From Campylobacteraceae bacterium (GTDB lineage Bacteria; Campylobacterota; Campylobacteria; Campylobacterales; Sulfurovaceae), in assembly GCA_027056615.1 (NCBI GenBank), contig JALUKJ010000435.1, positions 1-6,406 on the forward strand: 6,406 nt of DNA. Reading direction: 5' to 3'. Position numbers and translations under genes: made by a program. The notes below the pieces were generated by a model, which did not search any database, had not been told where the DNA came from, and was given only the letters and a program-made list of their open reading frames with translations. Positions 1-5,997 of this stretch are shown here, one piece after another (the first letter of the stretch is position 1; every line of letters starts with the position of its first letter).

Positions 1-86
1 TTTTTTCACAAACTTCAAAAATATTAAAAAATAGGCAAGACAAAAGTGAAAAAATTTGTTATGCTTTTCTTATCAGTAAATCAAGT

Positions 87-94
87 AAGGAGGA
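87..94 (+). promoter_or_regulatory. Ribosome binding site of the NlpC/P60 gene
   Basis: AAGGAGGA is a near-perfect Shine-Dalgarno sequence. It lies 6 nt before a TTG at 101 and 9 nt before the adjacent in-frame ATG at 104, so either codon could start the gene; the ATG is preferred here only because it is the stronger start codon. The rest of bases 1-86 is AT-rich. A weak -10-like TATGCT at 60-65 is present, but no convincing -35 is visible. The T-run at 1-6 could be the tail of an upstream terminator, but its hairpin would be outside the window. Confidence 0.7.
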
Positions 95-103
95 TTTGAA
101 TTG

Positions 104-781
104 ATGTTAGAAGGTAAAGTAAGTAAGGTATTACTCTTAATACTCGTGTTATTTATGTCAGCATGTAGTCAAACTCAACCACAAGTTGTTAACAAAGTAG
201 TAAAAAAGAAGGAGAAAGTGACTATTGTTACTCCTACTATTTCTAAAGTAAAAAAACAGAAACAACAGATTAGTTTAACAAAATTAAGTTTAAATTCTCA
301 AAAACTATTAATTCAAGAGGAGAATTGGGTTCCATTAAAAGTTGAAGATGAGATAGAGTGGAATGCAAAAGAGCTTTTAGGACATAAATATGTTTGGGGT
401 GCAACTGGACCTATAACTTATGACTGTTCAGGGTTTACACGAAAAATTTTTGCTGATGTAGGTATTCATTTACCACGTGTCTCTCGTGACCAAGCTAAAC
501 AGGGTCAGCTTATATCCTTTTCTAAACTTAAAAAAGGTGATTTAGTATTTTTTGCAACAAAGAAAGGACATCCAAATCGTGTCACACATGTAGGTATTTA
601 CTTAGGAAATGGAAACTTTATTCATGCTAGTTCTGGTGCTAAAAAAGTTATTATTTGTAACTTTCAAAAGCACTGTTTTTATAAAAAGCATTTTTTATGG
701 GCTAGACGAGTAATTAGTGAGAAACAACATGTTGCAACCACTACTGTTAACTCATCTAAAAAAATGTCGAAGAGTTTATGA
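104..781 (+). CDS. NlpC/P60-family cell-wall peptidase, putative lipoprotein
   Basis: Probable peptidoglycan endopeptidase cutting peptide stems in the periplasm, anchored to a membrane by lipid. With the ATG at 104 it has 225 residues. The N-terminus has a lysine followed by a hydrophobic stretch (about residues 8-18) and ends in a lipobox-like FMSAC, making Cys21 the predicted lipidated residue. Residues about 30-60 form a lysine-rich, low-complexity linker. The C-terminal half (about 85-205) is an NlpC/P60 domain: YVWGATGP, then YDCSGF with the catalytic Cys108, then HVGIYLGN with His162, then FIHASSG with His174. This is the Cys-His-His arrangement and spacing of the E. coli Spr (MepS) family. 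A short polar tail follows. The gene stands alone on its strand and its TGA overlaps the ilvA stop codon from the opposite strand. The family is firm, but the exact bond cleaved cannot be read from the sequence. Confidence 0.9.
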   Translation: MLEGKVSKVLLLILVLFMSACSQTQPQVVNKVVKKKEKVTIVTPTISKVKKQKQQISLTKLSLNSQKLLIQEENWVPLKVEDEIEWNAKELLGHKYVWGATGPITYDCSGFTRKIFADVGIHLPRVSRDQAKQGQLISFSKLKKGDLVFFATKKGHPNRVTHVGIYLGNGNFIHASSGAKKVIICNFQKHCFYKKHFLWARRVISEKQHVATTTVNSSKKMSKSL

Positions 782-790
782 TAACTCTTC
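769..790 (-). terminator. Intrinsic terminator of ilvA, overlapping both convergent stop codons
   Basis: GAAGAGTT at 769-776 and AACTCTTC at 783-790 form a perfect 8-bp inverted repeat around a 6-nt loop. Read on the minus strand, the hairpin is followed 4 nt later by seven T's (complement of the A-run at 758-764), which is the classic intrinsic-terminator layout for ilvA transcription. On the plus strand the following bases are AT-rich with only short T-runs, so termination of the peptidase transcript here is less certain. The stem contains part of the peptidase coding sequence, and the two stop codons occupy the loop region. Confidence 0.65.
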
Positions 791-1987
791 AAATTTAAAT
801 TCATTCTCTCGAAGAACGCTTCGTACCTCTTCTTGATGTTCAATGCCTTTTGTCTCTAAATGTACAGAGACAACTGCATCTCCAAACTCTAACTCTACAG
901 AGGTTCGGTCATAACCAATATGAACAATATTTGCTCCTACTTTAGTTAAAAGTTCGGTAAATTTCATAAGTGAACCTGGTTTGTCTACCATAATTACCGA
1001 GAGTTTCATTTTTCTACTACTCTTTACAAGTCCTTTTTCAATAATGAGTGATAGCATAGTTACGTCAATATTTCCCCCACTTAAGACAATTCCTATTTTA
1101 GAGCCTTTTTCAAAATTGATTTTATTATGAAGTAAAGCAGCTACACCTACAGCACCTGCACCCTCAACTAAAAGTTTTTGTTTCTCTAACAAAAATAAGA
1201 TAGCAGCAGCAATCTCATCTTCACAAACCAACTCTAAACTATCAACTTCTTTTAAAATATATTCAAGAGTAATAGGTGAGGCATCTCGAACAGCAATTCC
1301 ATCAGCAATAGTTCTTACACTTTTAGTACCATGTGCATTTTTACTGTCATAAGACTCTTTCATAGCAGGAGCTCCTGCTGAGGCTATTCCAATAACTTTA
1401 GTTTTTGGATTTATCGCATTGGTGGCAACACTCATTCCTGCAATAAGACCCCCACCACCAACAGGTACAACAATTACATCTAAATCTGGTTCTGCTTCTA
1501 ACATCTCAAGAGCAACAGTACCCTGCCCTGACATCACTTCATCATCGGTAAAAGGGTGAACAAACTCTAAGTTATTCTCTTTACTATACTCCATAGCATA
1601 AGCATAAGCTTCATCATAATTTACTCCATATAAAATAACTTTAGCTCCAAACTCCTTTACACCTTGAATCTTATTAAGAGGGGTAGAGTCTGGCATAACA
1701 ATAGTCGCTTCAATACCAAAATGTTTAGCTGAAAATGCAACCCCTTGGGCATGGTTCCCTGCACTAGCAGCCACAACACCACCTCTTTTCCCTGCTTCAA
1801 TAAGAGAAGCAATCTTATTAAATGCCCCACGAAGTTTAAATGCCCCTGTGCGTTGTAGGTTCTCTTTTTTAAGATATACTTTATACCCACTCATTTCAGA
1901 AAGTATGGGTGCATAAGAGAATGATGTATGGTGAATTACTCCATTTAAGCGTTTTTGTGCCTCTTTTATAGATTTTAAATCTAACAT
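776..1987 (-). CDS. ilvA: Threonine ammonia-lyase (threonine deaminase), PLP enzyme with one C-terminal ACT domain
   Basis: Converts L-threonine to 2-oxobutanoate and ammonia, the first committed step toward isoleucine, in the cytoplasm. The 403-residue protein has the fold-type II PLP layout: TGAFKLRGA at 48-55 with the PLP-binding Lys51, SAGNHAQG at 75-82 (substrate and cofactor loop), the glycine-rich phosphate loop GGGGL at 177-181, and SGGN at 303-306. Residues about 325-403 form a single ACT regulatory domain (LSVIMVDKPGSLMKFTELL). It is therefore the medium-length form, shorter than E. coli IlvA (about 514 residues, two ACT-like modules) and longer than catabolic TdcB. A biosynthetic enzyme with effector control is likely, but the effector cannot be inferred safely. 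The start ATG has AGGAAA at 1998-1993, 5 nt upstream. It is monocistronic, divergent from the CoA-binding gene and convergent with the peptidase gene, and ends in a hairpin terminator. Confidence 0.95.
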   Translation of the reverse strand: MLDLKSIKEAQKRLNGVIHHTSFSYAPILSEMSGYKVYLKKENLQRTGAFKLRGAFNKIASLIEAGKRGGVVAASAGNHAQGVAFSAKHFGIEATIVMPDSTPLNKIQGVKEFGAKVILYGVNYDEAYAYAMEYSKENNLEFVHPFTDDEVMSGQGTVALEMLEAEPDLDVIVVPVGGGGLIAGMSVATNAINPKTKVIGIASAGAPAMKESYDSKNAHGTKSVRTIADGIAVRDASPITLEYILKEVDSLELVCEDEIAAAILFLLEKQKLLVEGAGAVGVAALLHNKINFEKGSKIGIVLSGGNIDVTMLSLIIEKGLVKSSRKMKLSVIMVDKPGSLMKFTELLTKVGANIVHIGYDRTSVELEFGDAVVSVHLETKGIEHQEEVRSVLRENEFKFEELS

Positions 1988-2038
1988 TTATGTTTCCTAA
2001 GTATGATATTAATCGAATTATATCGTAAAGGATTAAAT
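1988..2038. promoter_or_regulatory. Divergent promoter region between ilvA and the CoA-binding gene
   Basis: These 51 bp must hold the start signals for both divergent genes, or part of them. On the minus strand a perfect TATAAT lies at 2022-2017, about 30 bp upstream of the ilvA ATG. On the plus strand TATGAT at 2002-2007 matches a -10 box at five of six positions, about 31 bp upstream of the ATG at 2039. No strong -35 is seen for either, which is common for epsilonproteobacterial sigma-70 promoters. The two boxes are only about 10 bp apart, so polymerase binding at one would probably block the other. Ribosome sites are AGGAAA at 1998-1993 (for ilvA) and AAAGGA at 2027-2032 (for the plus-strand gene). 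Confidence 0.5.
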
Positions 2039-2470
2039 ATGGAATGTGAAATGCCAAGAGTTAACTCTAACAAAGATGAGATAAAAAAATATTTTGAAGA
2101 GGTAAAAACCATTGCTGTTTTAGGATGTTCTCCTAACCCTTCTAAAGATAGTAACCATGTAGCAGAGTATTTACGAGATGTAGGGTATAAAATGATACCA
2201 GTTTACCCTAAACATGATGAGATTTTAGGTCAAAAAGTATATCGAAGTTTAGCTGATATTGATGAGCCTATTGATATGGTAGTTATTTTTAGAAAACCTG
2301 CTGCACTTGGAGTTATTGCTGATGCTGTAATTGCTCGTGGAGATGTAAAAGTCTATTGGACACAATTAGGGTTGGTTAATAATGAAGCAGCAGATAGAGT
2401 AAAAGAGGCTGGAATTTCGGTGGTACAAAGTCATTGTGCTATGGTTGAACATAGAGCTATTTTTAAATAA
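2039..2470 (+). CDS. CoA-binding domain protein (YccU/CoA_binding_2 type)
   Basis: A single-domain Rossmann-fold protein of 143 residues resembling the free-standing CoA-binding proteins (YccU type) related to the N-terminal domain of succinyl-CoA synthetase alpha. It is probably cytoplasmic. Visible family hallmarks are the nucleotide-binding loop VLGCSPNPSKDSNHV at 27-41, the IPVYPKHDEILG segment at 53-64, the conserved IDMVVIFRKP at 78-87, WTQLGLVNNEAA at 107-118, and the C-terminal VVQSHCAMVEHR at 128-139. The family's cellular role is not established, so no function beyond ligand binding is claimed. The ATG at 2039 is chosen because AAAGGA (2027-2032) sits 6 nt upstream. An in-frame ATG at 2003 would add 12 residues, lacks a ribosome site and would run through the promoter region. 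The gene is convergent with hemC, and the two stop codons are 34 bp apart. Confidence 0.88.
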   Translation: MECEMPRVNSNKDEIKKYFEEVKTIAVLGCSPNPSKDSNHVAEYLRDVGYKMIPVYPKHDEILGQKVYRSLADIDEPIDMVVIFRKPAALGVIADAVIARGDVKVYWTQLGLVNNEAADRVKEAGISVVQSHCAMVEHRAIFK

Positions 2471-2477
2471 AACAATA

Positions 2478-2501
2478 AGCCCACCTTAAATTTGGTGGGT
2501 T
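2478..2501. terminator. Bidirectional terminator between the CoA-binding gene and hemC
   Basis: The inverted repeat CCCACC (2480-2485) / GGTGGG (2494-2499), extended by one G-T and one A-T pair to 2478 and 2501, encloses an 8-nt AT loop. It fills most of the 34-bp gap between the converging stop codons. Read on the minus strand, downstream of hemC, it is followed by a U-rich tail (ATTGTTTTATTT), a good intrinsic terminator that would end the hemA-hemC operon. On the plus strand the tail TATATTAAATT is weaker but may still end the short monocistronic transcript. Confidence 0.75.
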
Positions 2502-2504
2502 ATA

Positions 2505-3470
2505 TTAAATTCGTTCAGTAGGAACATCATCTTTAAAAGCCATCTCTTCTGCTTTTTTAAGAATCTTCATTGCCCCTTTTTTTACCATAAGTTCAGCAAG
2601 AAGTAGTCCTAAACCTTTACAAGCTTTTTTTGAAGCAGACACTTTCTCCTCTAAAATTTTTGAACCATCAGGATAACCAATCATTGATTTTATCGTTACT
2701 AATCCATCTTCATCAATAGTTGTATTTACAGCAACAGGAGCTGAACACCCTGCTCCAATCTCACCAATAAAATCACGCTCTATGGTTGACGCTAAAAAGG
2801 TATCTTCATGGTTTAATACTTTAACAATCTCACGAACTTCATCGTCATCACTCTTAATCTGAATACCCAAAGCACCTTGACCCATAGGTGGAATCATAAT
2901 AGCCAGAGGAAGTTTTTCGGTAAAAGGAATATCTTTTAAAAGGTCTAACCTATTAAGTCCAATAAATGCTAAAATAATTGCGTCATATTGACCCTCTTCT
3001 AGTTTTCTAAGACGGGTATTGACATTACCACGTAAATCTTTTACCTTTAAATCTGGACGAACAGAGAGTAATTGCATACGTCTTCTTAGACTTGTTGTTC
3101 CAACCACAGCACCTTTTGGTAGAGCATGAAATGACTCATATTTATGAGAGAGAAAAACATCAGACTGGTCTTGACGCTCTGTAATAGATGCTAGTTCTAA
3201 ACCCTCTGGCATATATGATGGTACATCTTTAAGTGAATGTACAGCAATATCAGCATTTCCTGCCAACATCTCATCTTCTAACTCTTTAGTAAAGTGTCCT
3301 TTTCCACCAATTAAGGCAAGAGGTTTATCTAAAATCTTATCCCCATTTGAAGTAATTTTATTGAGTTCTACTTTAACATTTGAAAAAGCTGTTTCTATTC
3401 TATCACGTACATGATACGCTTGCCAAAGGGCAAGGTCACTGGCTCTGGTTGCTATGATTACTGTTTTCAA
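2505..3470 (-). CDS. hemC: Hydroxymethylbilane synthase (porphobilinogen deaminase)
   Basis: Condenses four porphobilinogen units into hydroxymethylbilane in the cytoplasm, the third common step of heme and siroheme synthesis. The 321-residue protein begins with the canonical IATRASDLALWQA (6-18). It has VHSLKDVP at 77-84 with the catalytic Asp82, the TTSLRRR segment at 125-131, DLRGNVNTRL at 145-154, and GAGCSAPVAV at 239-248 with Cys242, which carries the covalent dipyrromethane cofactor. Length is normal for the family. The start is a TTG preceded by AAGGGA 4 nt upstream; there is no better in-frame ATG nearby, and the ATRAS motif has the expected distance from this codon. It is the last gene of the minus-strand operon, 35 nt after the thiol-disulfide gene, and is followed directly by a strong hairpin terminator. 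Reduced TTG initiation could lower its expression relative to upstream genes (inference). Confidence 0.96.
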   Translation of the reverse strand: MKTVIIATRASDLALWQAYHVRDRIETAFSNVKVELNKITSNGDKILDKPLALIGGKGHFTKELEDEMLAGNADIAVHSLKDVPSYMPEGLELASITERQDQSDVFLSHKYESFHALPKGAVVGTTSLRRRMQLLSVRPDLKVKDLRGNVNTRLRKLEEGQYDAIILAFIGLNRLDLLKDIPFTEKLPLAIMIPPMGQGALGIQIKSDDDEVREIVKVLNHEDTFLASTIERDFIGEIGAGCSAPVAVNTTIDEDGLVTIKSMIGYPDGSKILEEKVSASKKACKGLGLLLAELMVKKGAMKILKKAEEMAFKDDVPTERI

Positions 3471-3505
3471 AAAATCCCTTTTATGCTATCTATTAATCGT
3501 TCAGT

Positions 3506-4357
3506 TCATTTCTTTTTAATGAGCTTCTTATAGCTATTTCTACTTGGGTCCCATTTACCATCTATATATAGAGTTGGTGTTCCTGTTACCATTGATTGCG
3601 TTGCCATATCTCGGTCAAATATAATCTCTTTAGAGATTTTTTCATCATTAATCTCTTTTTCTGTTATATCAATATTAAACTGTTTTTTGATTTCTCCTAA
3701 AACTTTTGTAGCATTAACTTCTCTTGGCTCAACTTTTAACTTATAGAGTTCCATAATTTTATCTTCTTTTACACCTTTTGCTTTAGCTACTTCCATTGCT
3801 CTTGTAATAATATCTGAAACAGGGTGGATTCTAGTAAGAGGCATATGGTAATAGTATAGTGAAAAAGTATCAGGATTTTCTTTTACAGCTTTATAAATTT
3901 CAGGAACTTTTTGTCTACAAAATGGACACATTGGGTCACTAAAAATAACCAATTTATGTTTAGCATCCTTATTTCCTGCAACTAGGTGTTGCTCATTATA
4001 AATATTCGATTTTAAATTTGGCTTTATTACCATCTTTAAATCTTCACCTGTTTTAAGATTAATAAGTGTTGGAACAGTATATCCATCTTTTATAAAAAGA
4101 GTCTCTGGAACTGTTACTTTATCAAAAATAGTGGGTCCCTTTCTAACATTGGCATGAATATTAATAAAAAATGCTTCCCAACCTTTTGGTTCATCTAAAA
4201 GTTTAGAATCAATAATATCCACTTTTACAACTTTTACATTTTTATTTCTAATCATATAGTTTTTTACATAAGATTTTACCTCATCTGCATTACTTCCAGC
4301 ACTAACGGTTAATGTTGTTACGACTGCTAGACTCAATAATCTCGACATCAATGACAT
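3506..4357 (-). CDS. Periplasmic thiol:disulfide oxidoreductase/isomerase, DsbC/DsbG/DsbK-like
   Basis: Secreted thioredoxin-fold protein of about 283 residues, probably oxidising or isomerising disulfides in the periplasm. A Sec signal peptide (Arg, then LLSLAVVTTLTVSAG, ending SNA before DE; cleavage about residue 24) precedes an N-terminal domain (about 26-125) rich in short beta segments, reminiscent of the dimerisation domain of DsbC/DsbG. The catalytic domain has FSDPMCPFCRQ with CxxC at 144-147 (CPFC), a helical insertion, and the cis-proline loop TGTPTLYIDG with Pro261. Thr before the cis-Pro is DsbC/DsbG-like, and the overall plan resembles H. pylori HP0231 (DsbK). Three Met codons in a row occur at 4363-4355. 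AAGGAG at 4369-4364 abuts the first, so the third (4357, spacing 6) is chosen; 4363 or 4348 remain possible. The start overlaps the fxsA-like gene by 56 nt in another frame. Fold and location are firm; oxidase versus isomerase is undecided. Confidence 0.85.
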   Translation of the reverse strand: MSLMSRLLSLAVVTTLTVSAGSNADEVKSYVKNYMIRNKNVKVVKVDIIDSKLLDEPKGWEAFFINIHANVRKGPTIFDKVTVPETLFIKDGYTVPTLINLKTGEDLKMVIKPNLKSNIYNEQHLVAGNKDAKHKLVIFSDPMCPFCRQKVPEIYKAVKENPDTFSLYYYHMPLTRIHPVSDIITRAMEVAKAKGVKEDKIMELYKLKVEPREVNATKVLGEIKKQFNIDITEKEINDEKISKEIIFDRDMATQSMVTGTPTLYIDGKWDPSRNSYKKLIKKK

Positions 4358-4733
4358 CATCATCTCCTTGTTTATTTAAATTTTTTATATTTTTTTTATT
4401 TTTAAAACTTAGTATTGTACCACCAAATTGTAAATAAAAGCTATATATAAGAGCAATTAATCCTAAAATATCAGAAAAAACCCCAGGAATAATCAATAAA
4501 ATTGCTCCTAAAAAATAGGAAGTTGCAGAATCATGAAAAGATTTCATATCTAATTTGCCTAAAGATAGACTCTGCATATTCATCTTAATATTAGTATGTG
4601 CATTCTGAATGAGTCCCATTCCTATAATAAAGGTAGTTACTATCCAAATAACCGACCATAAAAAACCAATACTAGCCCCAACTTGTAAAGAGAAAAAGAG
4701 TTCTAAGAGAAAATAAGCAAATATAAAAATCAT
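4302..4733 (-). CDS. FxsA-family small membrane protein
   Basis: Inner-membrane protein of 143 residues in the FxsA family. The E. coli member affects F-plasmid exclusion of phage T7, but the housekeeping role is unknown. Hydrophobic segments are visible at about 1-18, 22-44 and 71-103. The family signature is the glycine-containing hydrophobic block FLGAILLIIPGVFSDILGLIALI at roughly 74-96 (given here by its key elements: G76, IPG, SDILGL). The cytoplasmic tail is polar and ends in an acidic DDDVIDVEIIES stretch. The ATG lies 1 nt after the proS stop and has only a weak GGAAAA about 11 nt upstream, so translation is probably coupled to proS. The equivalent place in C. jejuni (Cj0544, between proS and hemC) is, as I recall, also a small integral membrane protein. 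The 3' end doubles as the ribosome site and signal-peptide code of the next gene. Confidence 0.82.
   Translation of the reverse strand: MIFIFAYFLLELFFSLQVGASIGFLWSVIWIVTTFIIGMGLIQNAHTNIKMNMQSLSLGKLDMKSFHDSATSYFLGAILLIIPGVFSDILGLIALIYSFYLQFGGTILSFKNKKNIKNLNKQGDDDVIDVEIIESSSRNNINR
4364..4369 (-). promoter_or_regulatory. Ribosome binding site of the thiol-disulfide gene, inside the fxsA-like ORF
   Basis: AAGGAG on the minus strand lies within the coding sequence for the acidic tail of the FxsA-like protein. It directly touches the first of three consecutive ATG codons (4363, 4360, 4357). Spacing rules exclude the first and favour the third, 6 nt away. Its strength suggests the overlapping gene is initiated independently or by re-initiation rather than by read-through. 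Confidence 0.6.
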
Positions 4734-4734
4734 C

Positions 4735-5997
4735 TTATGCCAACTTTTCCATTAATACATCAACAATATTTTCTAAAGCAACACTCTCTTTTGAGAGGTC
4801 TTTACGGGTAATAAGTTCTACTTTACCCTCAGAAATATCATTACCAATAACAACAGCATAGTTCATTCCAATAAGCTCAAAATCTTTCATCTTAACACCA
4901 AAGCCTGTCTTTTTATCGGCTCTATCGTCTAAAAGTACATCTACACCTTTAGCTTGAAGTTCATCATAAAGTTTTTCAGCAACTGCCATCTGCTCTTCAT
5001 TTTTAGCTTTTGCTACAATAATATCTACATTATAAGGAGCAGAAGCTTTTGTCCAAACACAACCTTTTTCATCATGATTTTGTTCAATAATCCCTGCTAA
5101 CAAACGACTAACACCAATACCATAAGTTCCCATTACAAATGGTTCAAGCTTTTGGTTCTTATTTAAAAATTCTGCTTTCATTGGTTCAGAGTAAACTGTT
5201 CCTAGTTGGAAAATATGCCCAGCTTCTATTCCTTTTGTTTGACTAAGGTTTCCACTACACTTAGGACATTTAGTTTCATCTTCGGCTATAACTTCTACAT
5301 TAGCTCCAAAGTCACAAGCATCACAAACCATAATGGTATCTTCTCCAGAGTCAGCTAAAATCATAAACTCTTTAGAACCTGCTCCACCAATAGCTCCAGA
5401 GTCAGCCTCTACCACTTTAAACTCTAAACCTAAACGAGTAAAGATTTTTTTATAAGTCTGTTCCATTAGCTCAAATTCACGTTTCATATCTTCGGTAGTA
5501 GCATGAAAGCTGTAAGCATCTTTCATAAGAAACTCACGTCCTCTCATAAGTCCAAAACGTGGGCGAACCTCATCACGGAACTTCCAATTTATTTGGTAGA
5601 CGTTTAATGGTAGTTGCTTATAACTCTTAACTGTTTGACGTACTAAATTTACCATTGCCTCTTCATTGGTTGGGCTAAGAGTAAAACTGTTCTCATGTCT
5701 ATCTTTAAAGCGTAAAAGCTCTTTTCCAAACTTATCAGCTCGTCCTGTCTCTTCCCAAAGGCTTAGTGGAGTAACCATTGGTAGGTGTACCTCATTACAC
5801 CCTGCTCTGTCTAACTCCTCTTTTACAACAGCTCTTACTTTGTCTAAAGTTATTTTTCCTAATGGTAAGAAGTTATAAAGTCCTGCTCCTCCAACAAACT
5901 GAATAAATCCAGCTCTAAGTAAAAGTTTATGAGAAGCTAAAACAGCATCGTTTGGAGTCTCTTTTGTTGTTGGTATTAGCATTCTTGAAAATCTCAT
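4735..5997 (-). CDS. proS: Prolyl-tRNA synthetase, bacterial type lacking the INS editing domain
   Basis: Attaches proline to tRNA-Pro in the cytoplasm. The N-terminus ([14 protein letters not shown]) is typical of bacterial ProRS. Class II motifs are visible: motif 1 around 51-77 ending in a proline, the LSPTNEEA loop at 107-114, motif 2 [17 protein letters not shown] at 140-156 followed by LMKDAYSF, and motif 3 [17 protein letters not shown] at 290-306. The anticodon-binding domain covers about 320-420, with [13 protein letters not shown]. The striking point is length: 420 residues against about 570 for typical bacterial enzymes such as that of E. coli. The roughly 150-180-residue INS (YbaK-like) domain that removes Ala-tRNA-Pro is absent. 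In its place is a 23-residue segment with CxxC at 225-228 and CxxC at 244-247, likely a zinc knuckle. No frameshift is seen. The ATG overlaps the hemA stop (TAATG), with AAAGGA 8 nt upstream, indicating translational coupling. Confidence 0.96.
   Translation of the reverse strand: MRFSRMLIPTTKETPNDAVLASHKLLLRAGFIQFVGGAGLYNFLPLGKITLDKVRAVVKEELDRAGCNEVHLPMVTPLSLWEETGRADKFGKELLRFKDRHENSFTLSPTNEEAMVNLVRQTVKSYKQLPLNVYQINWKFRDEVRPRFGLMRGREFLMKDAYSFHATTEDMKREFELMEQTYKKIFTRLGLEFKVVEADSGAIGGAGSKEFMILADSGEDTIMVCDACDFGANVEVIAEDETKCPKCSGNLSQTKGIEAGHIFQLGTVYSEPMKAEFLNKNQKLEPFVMGTYGIGVSRLLAGIIEQNHDEKGCVWTKASAPYNVDIIVAKAKNEEQMAVAEKLYDELQAKGVDVLLDDRADKKTGFGVKMKDFELIGMNYAVVIGNDISEGKVELITRKDLSKESVALENIVDVLMEKLA

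Noticed and set aside
1..100. Full sigma-70 promoter for the NlpC/P60 gene
   Set aside because: Only a weak TATGCT at 60-65 and AT-rich sequence are visible. Without a -35 or a clear -10 it is not listed as a separate feature.
1657..1890. 77-codon minus-strand open frame inside ilvA
   Set aside because: It lies wholly within the well-supported ilvA gene in another frame, has no recognisable motif or ribosome site, and looks like a shadow of AT-rich coding DNA.
2003..2038. Upstream ATG at 2003 extending the CoA-binding protein by 12 residues
   Set aside because: No ribosome site precedes it, it overlaps the candidate -10 boxes, and the ATG at 2039 has AAAGGA at ideal spacing. The family also usually begins close to this point.
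5666..5878. 70-codon plus-strand open frame opposite proS
   Set aside because: It is antisense to conserved proS motif regions; its composition reflects the reverse complement of proS, with no family signature.
4735..5997. Possible frameshift or broken proS because of its short length
   Set aside because: The frame is open throughout and both sides of the missing domain match the family closely, so this is an intact INS-less enzyme rather than a pseudogene.
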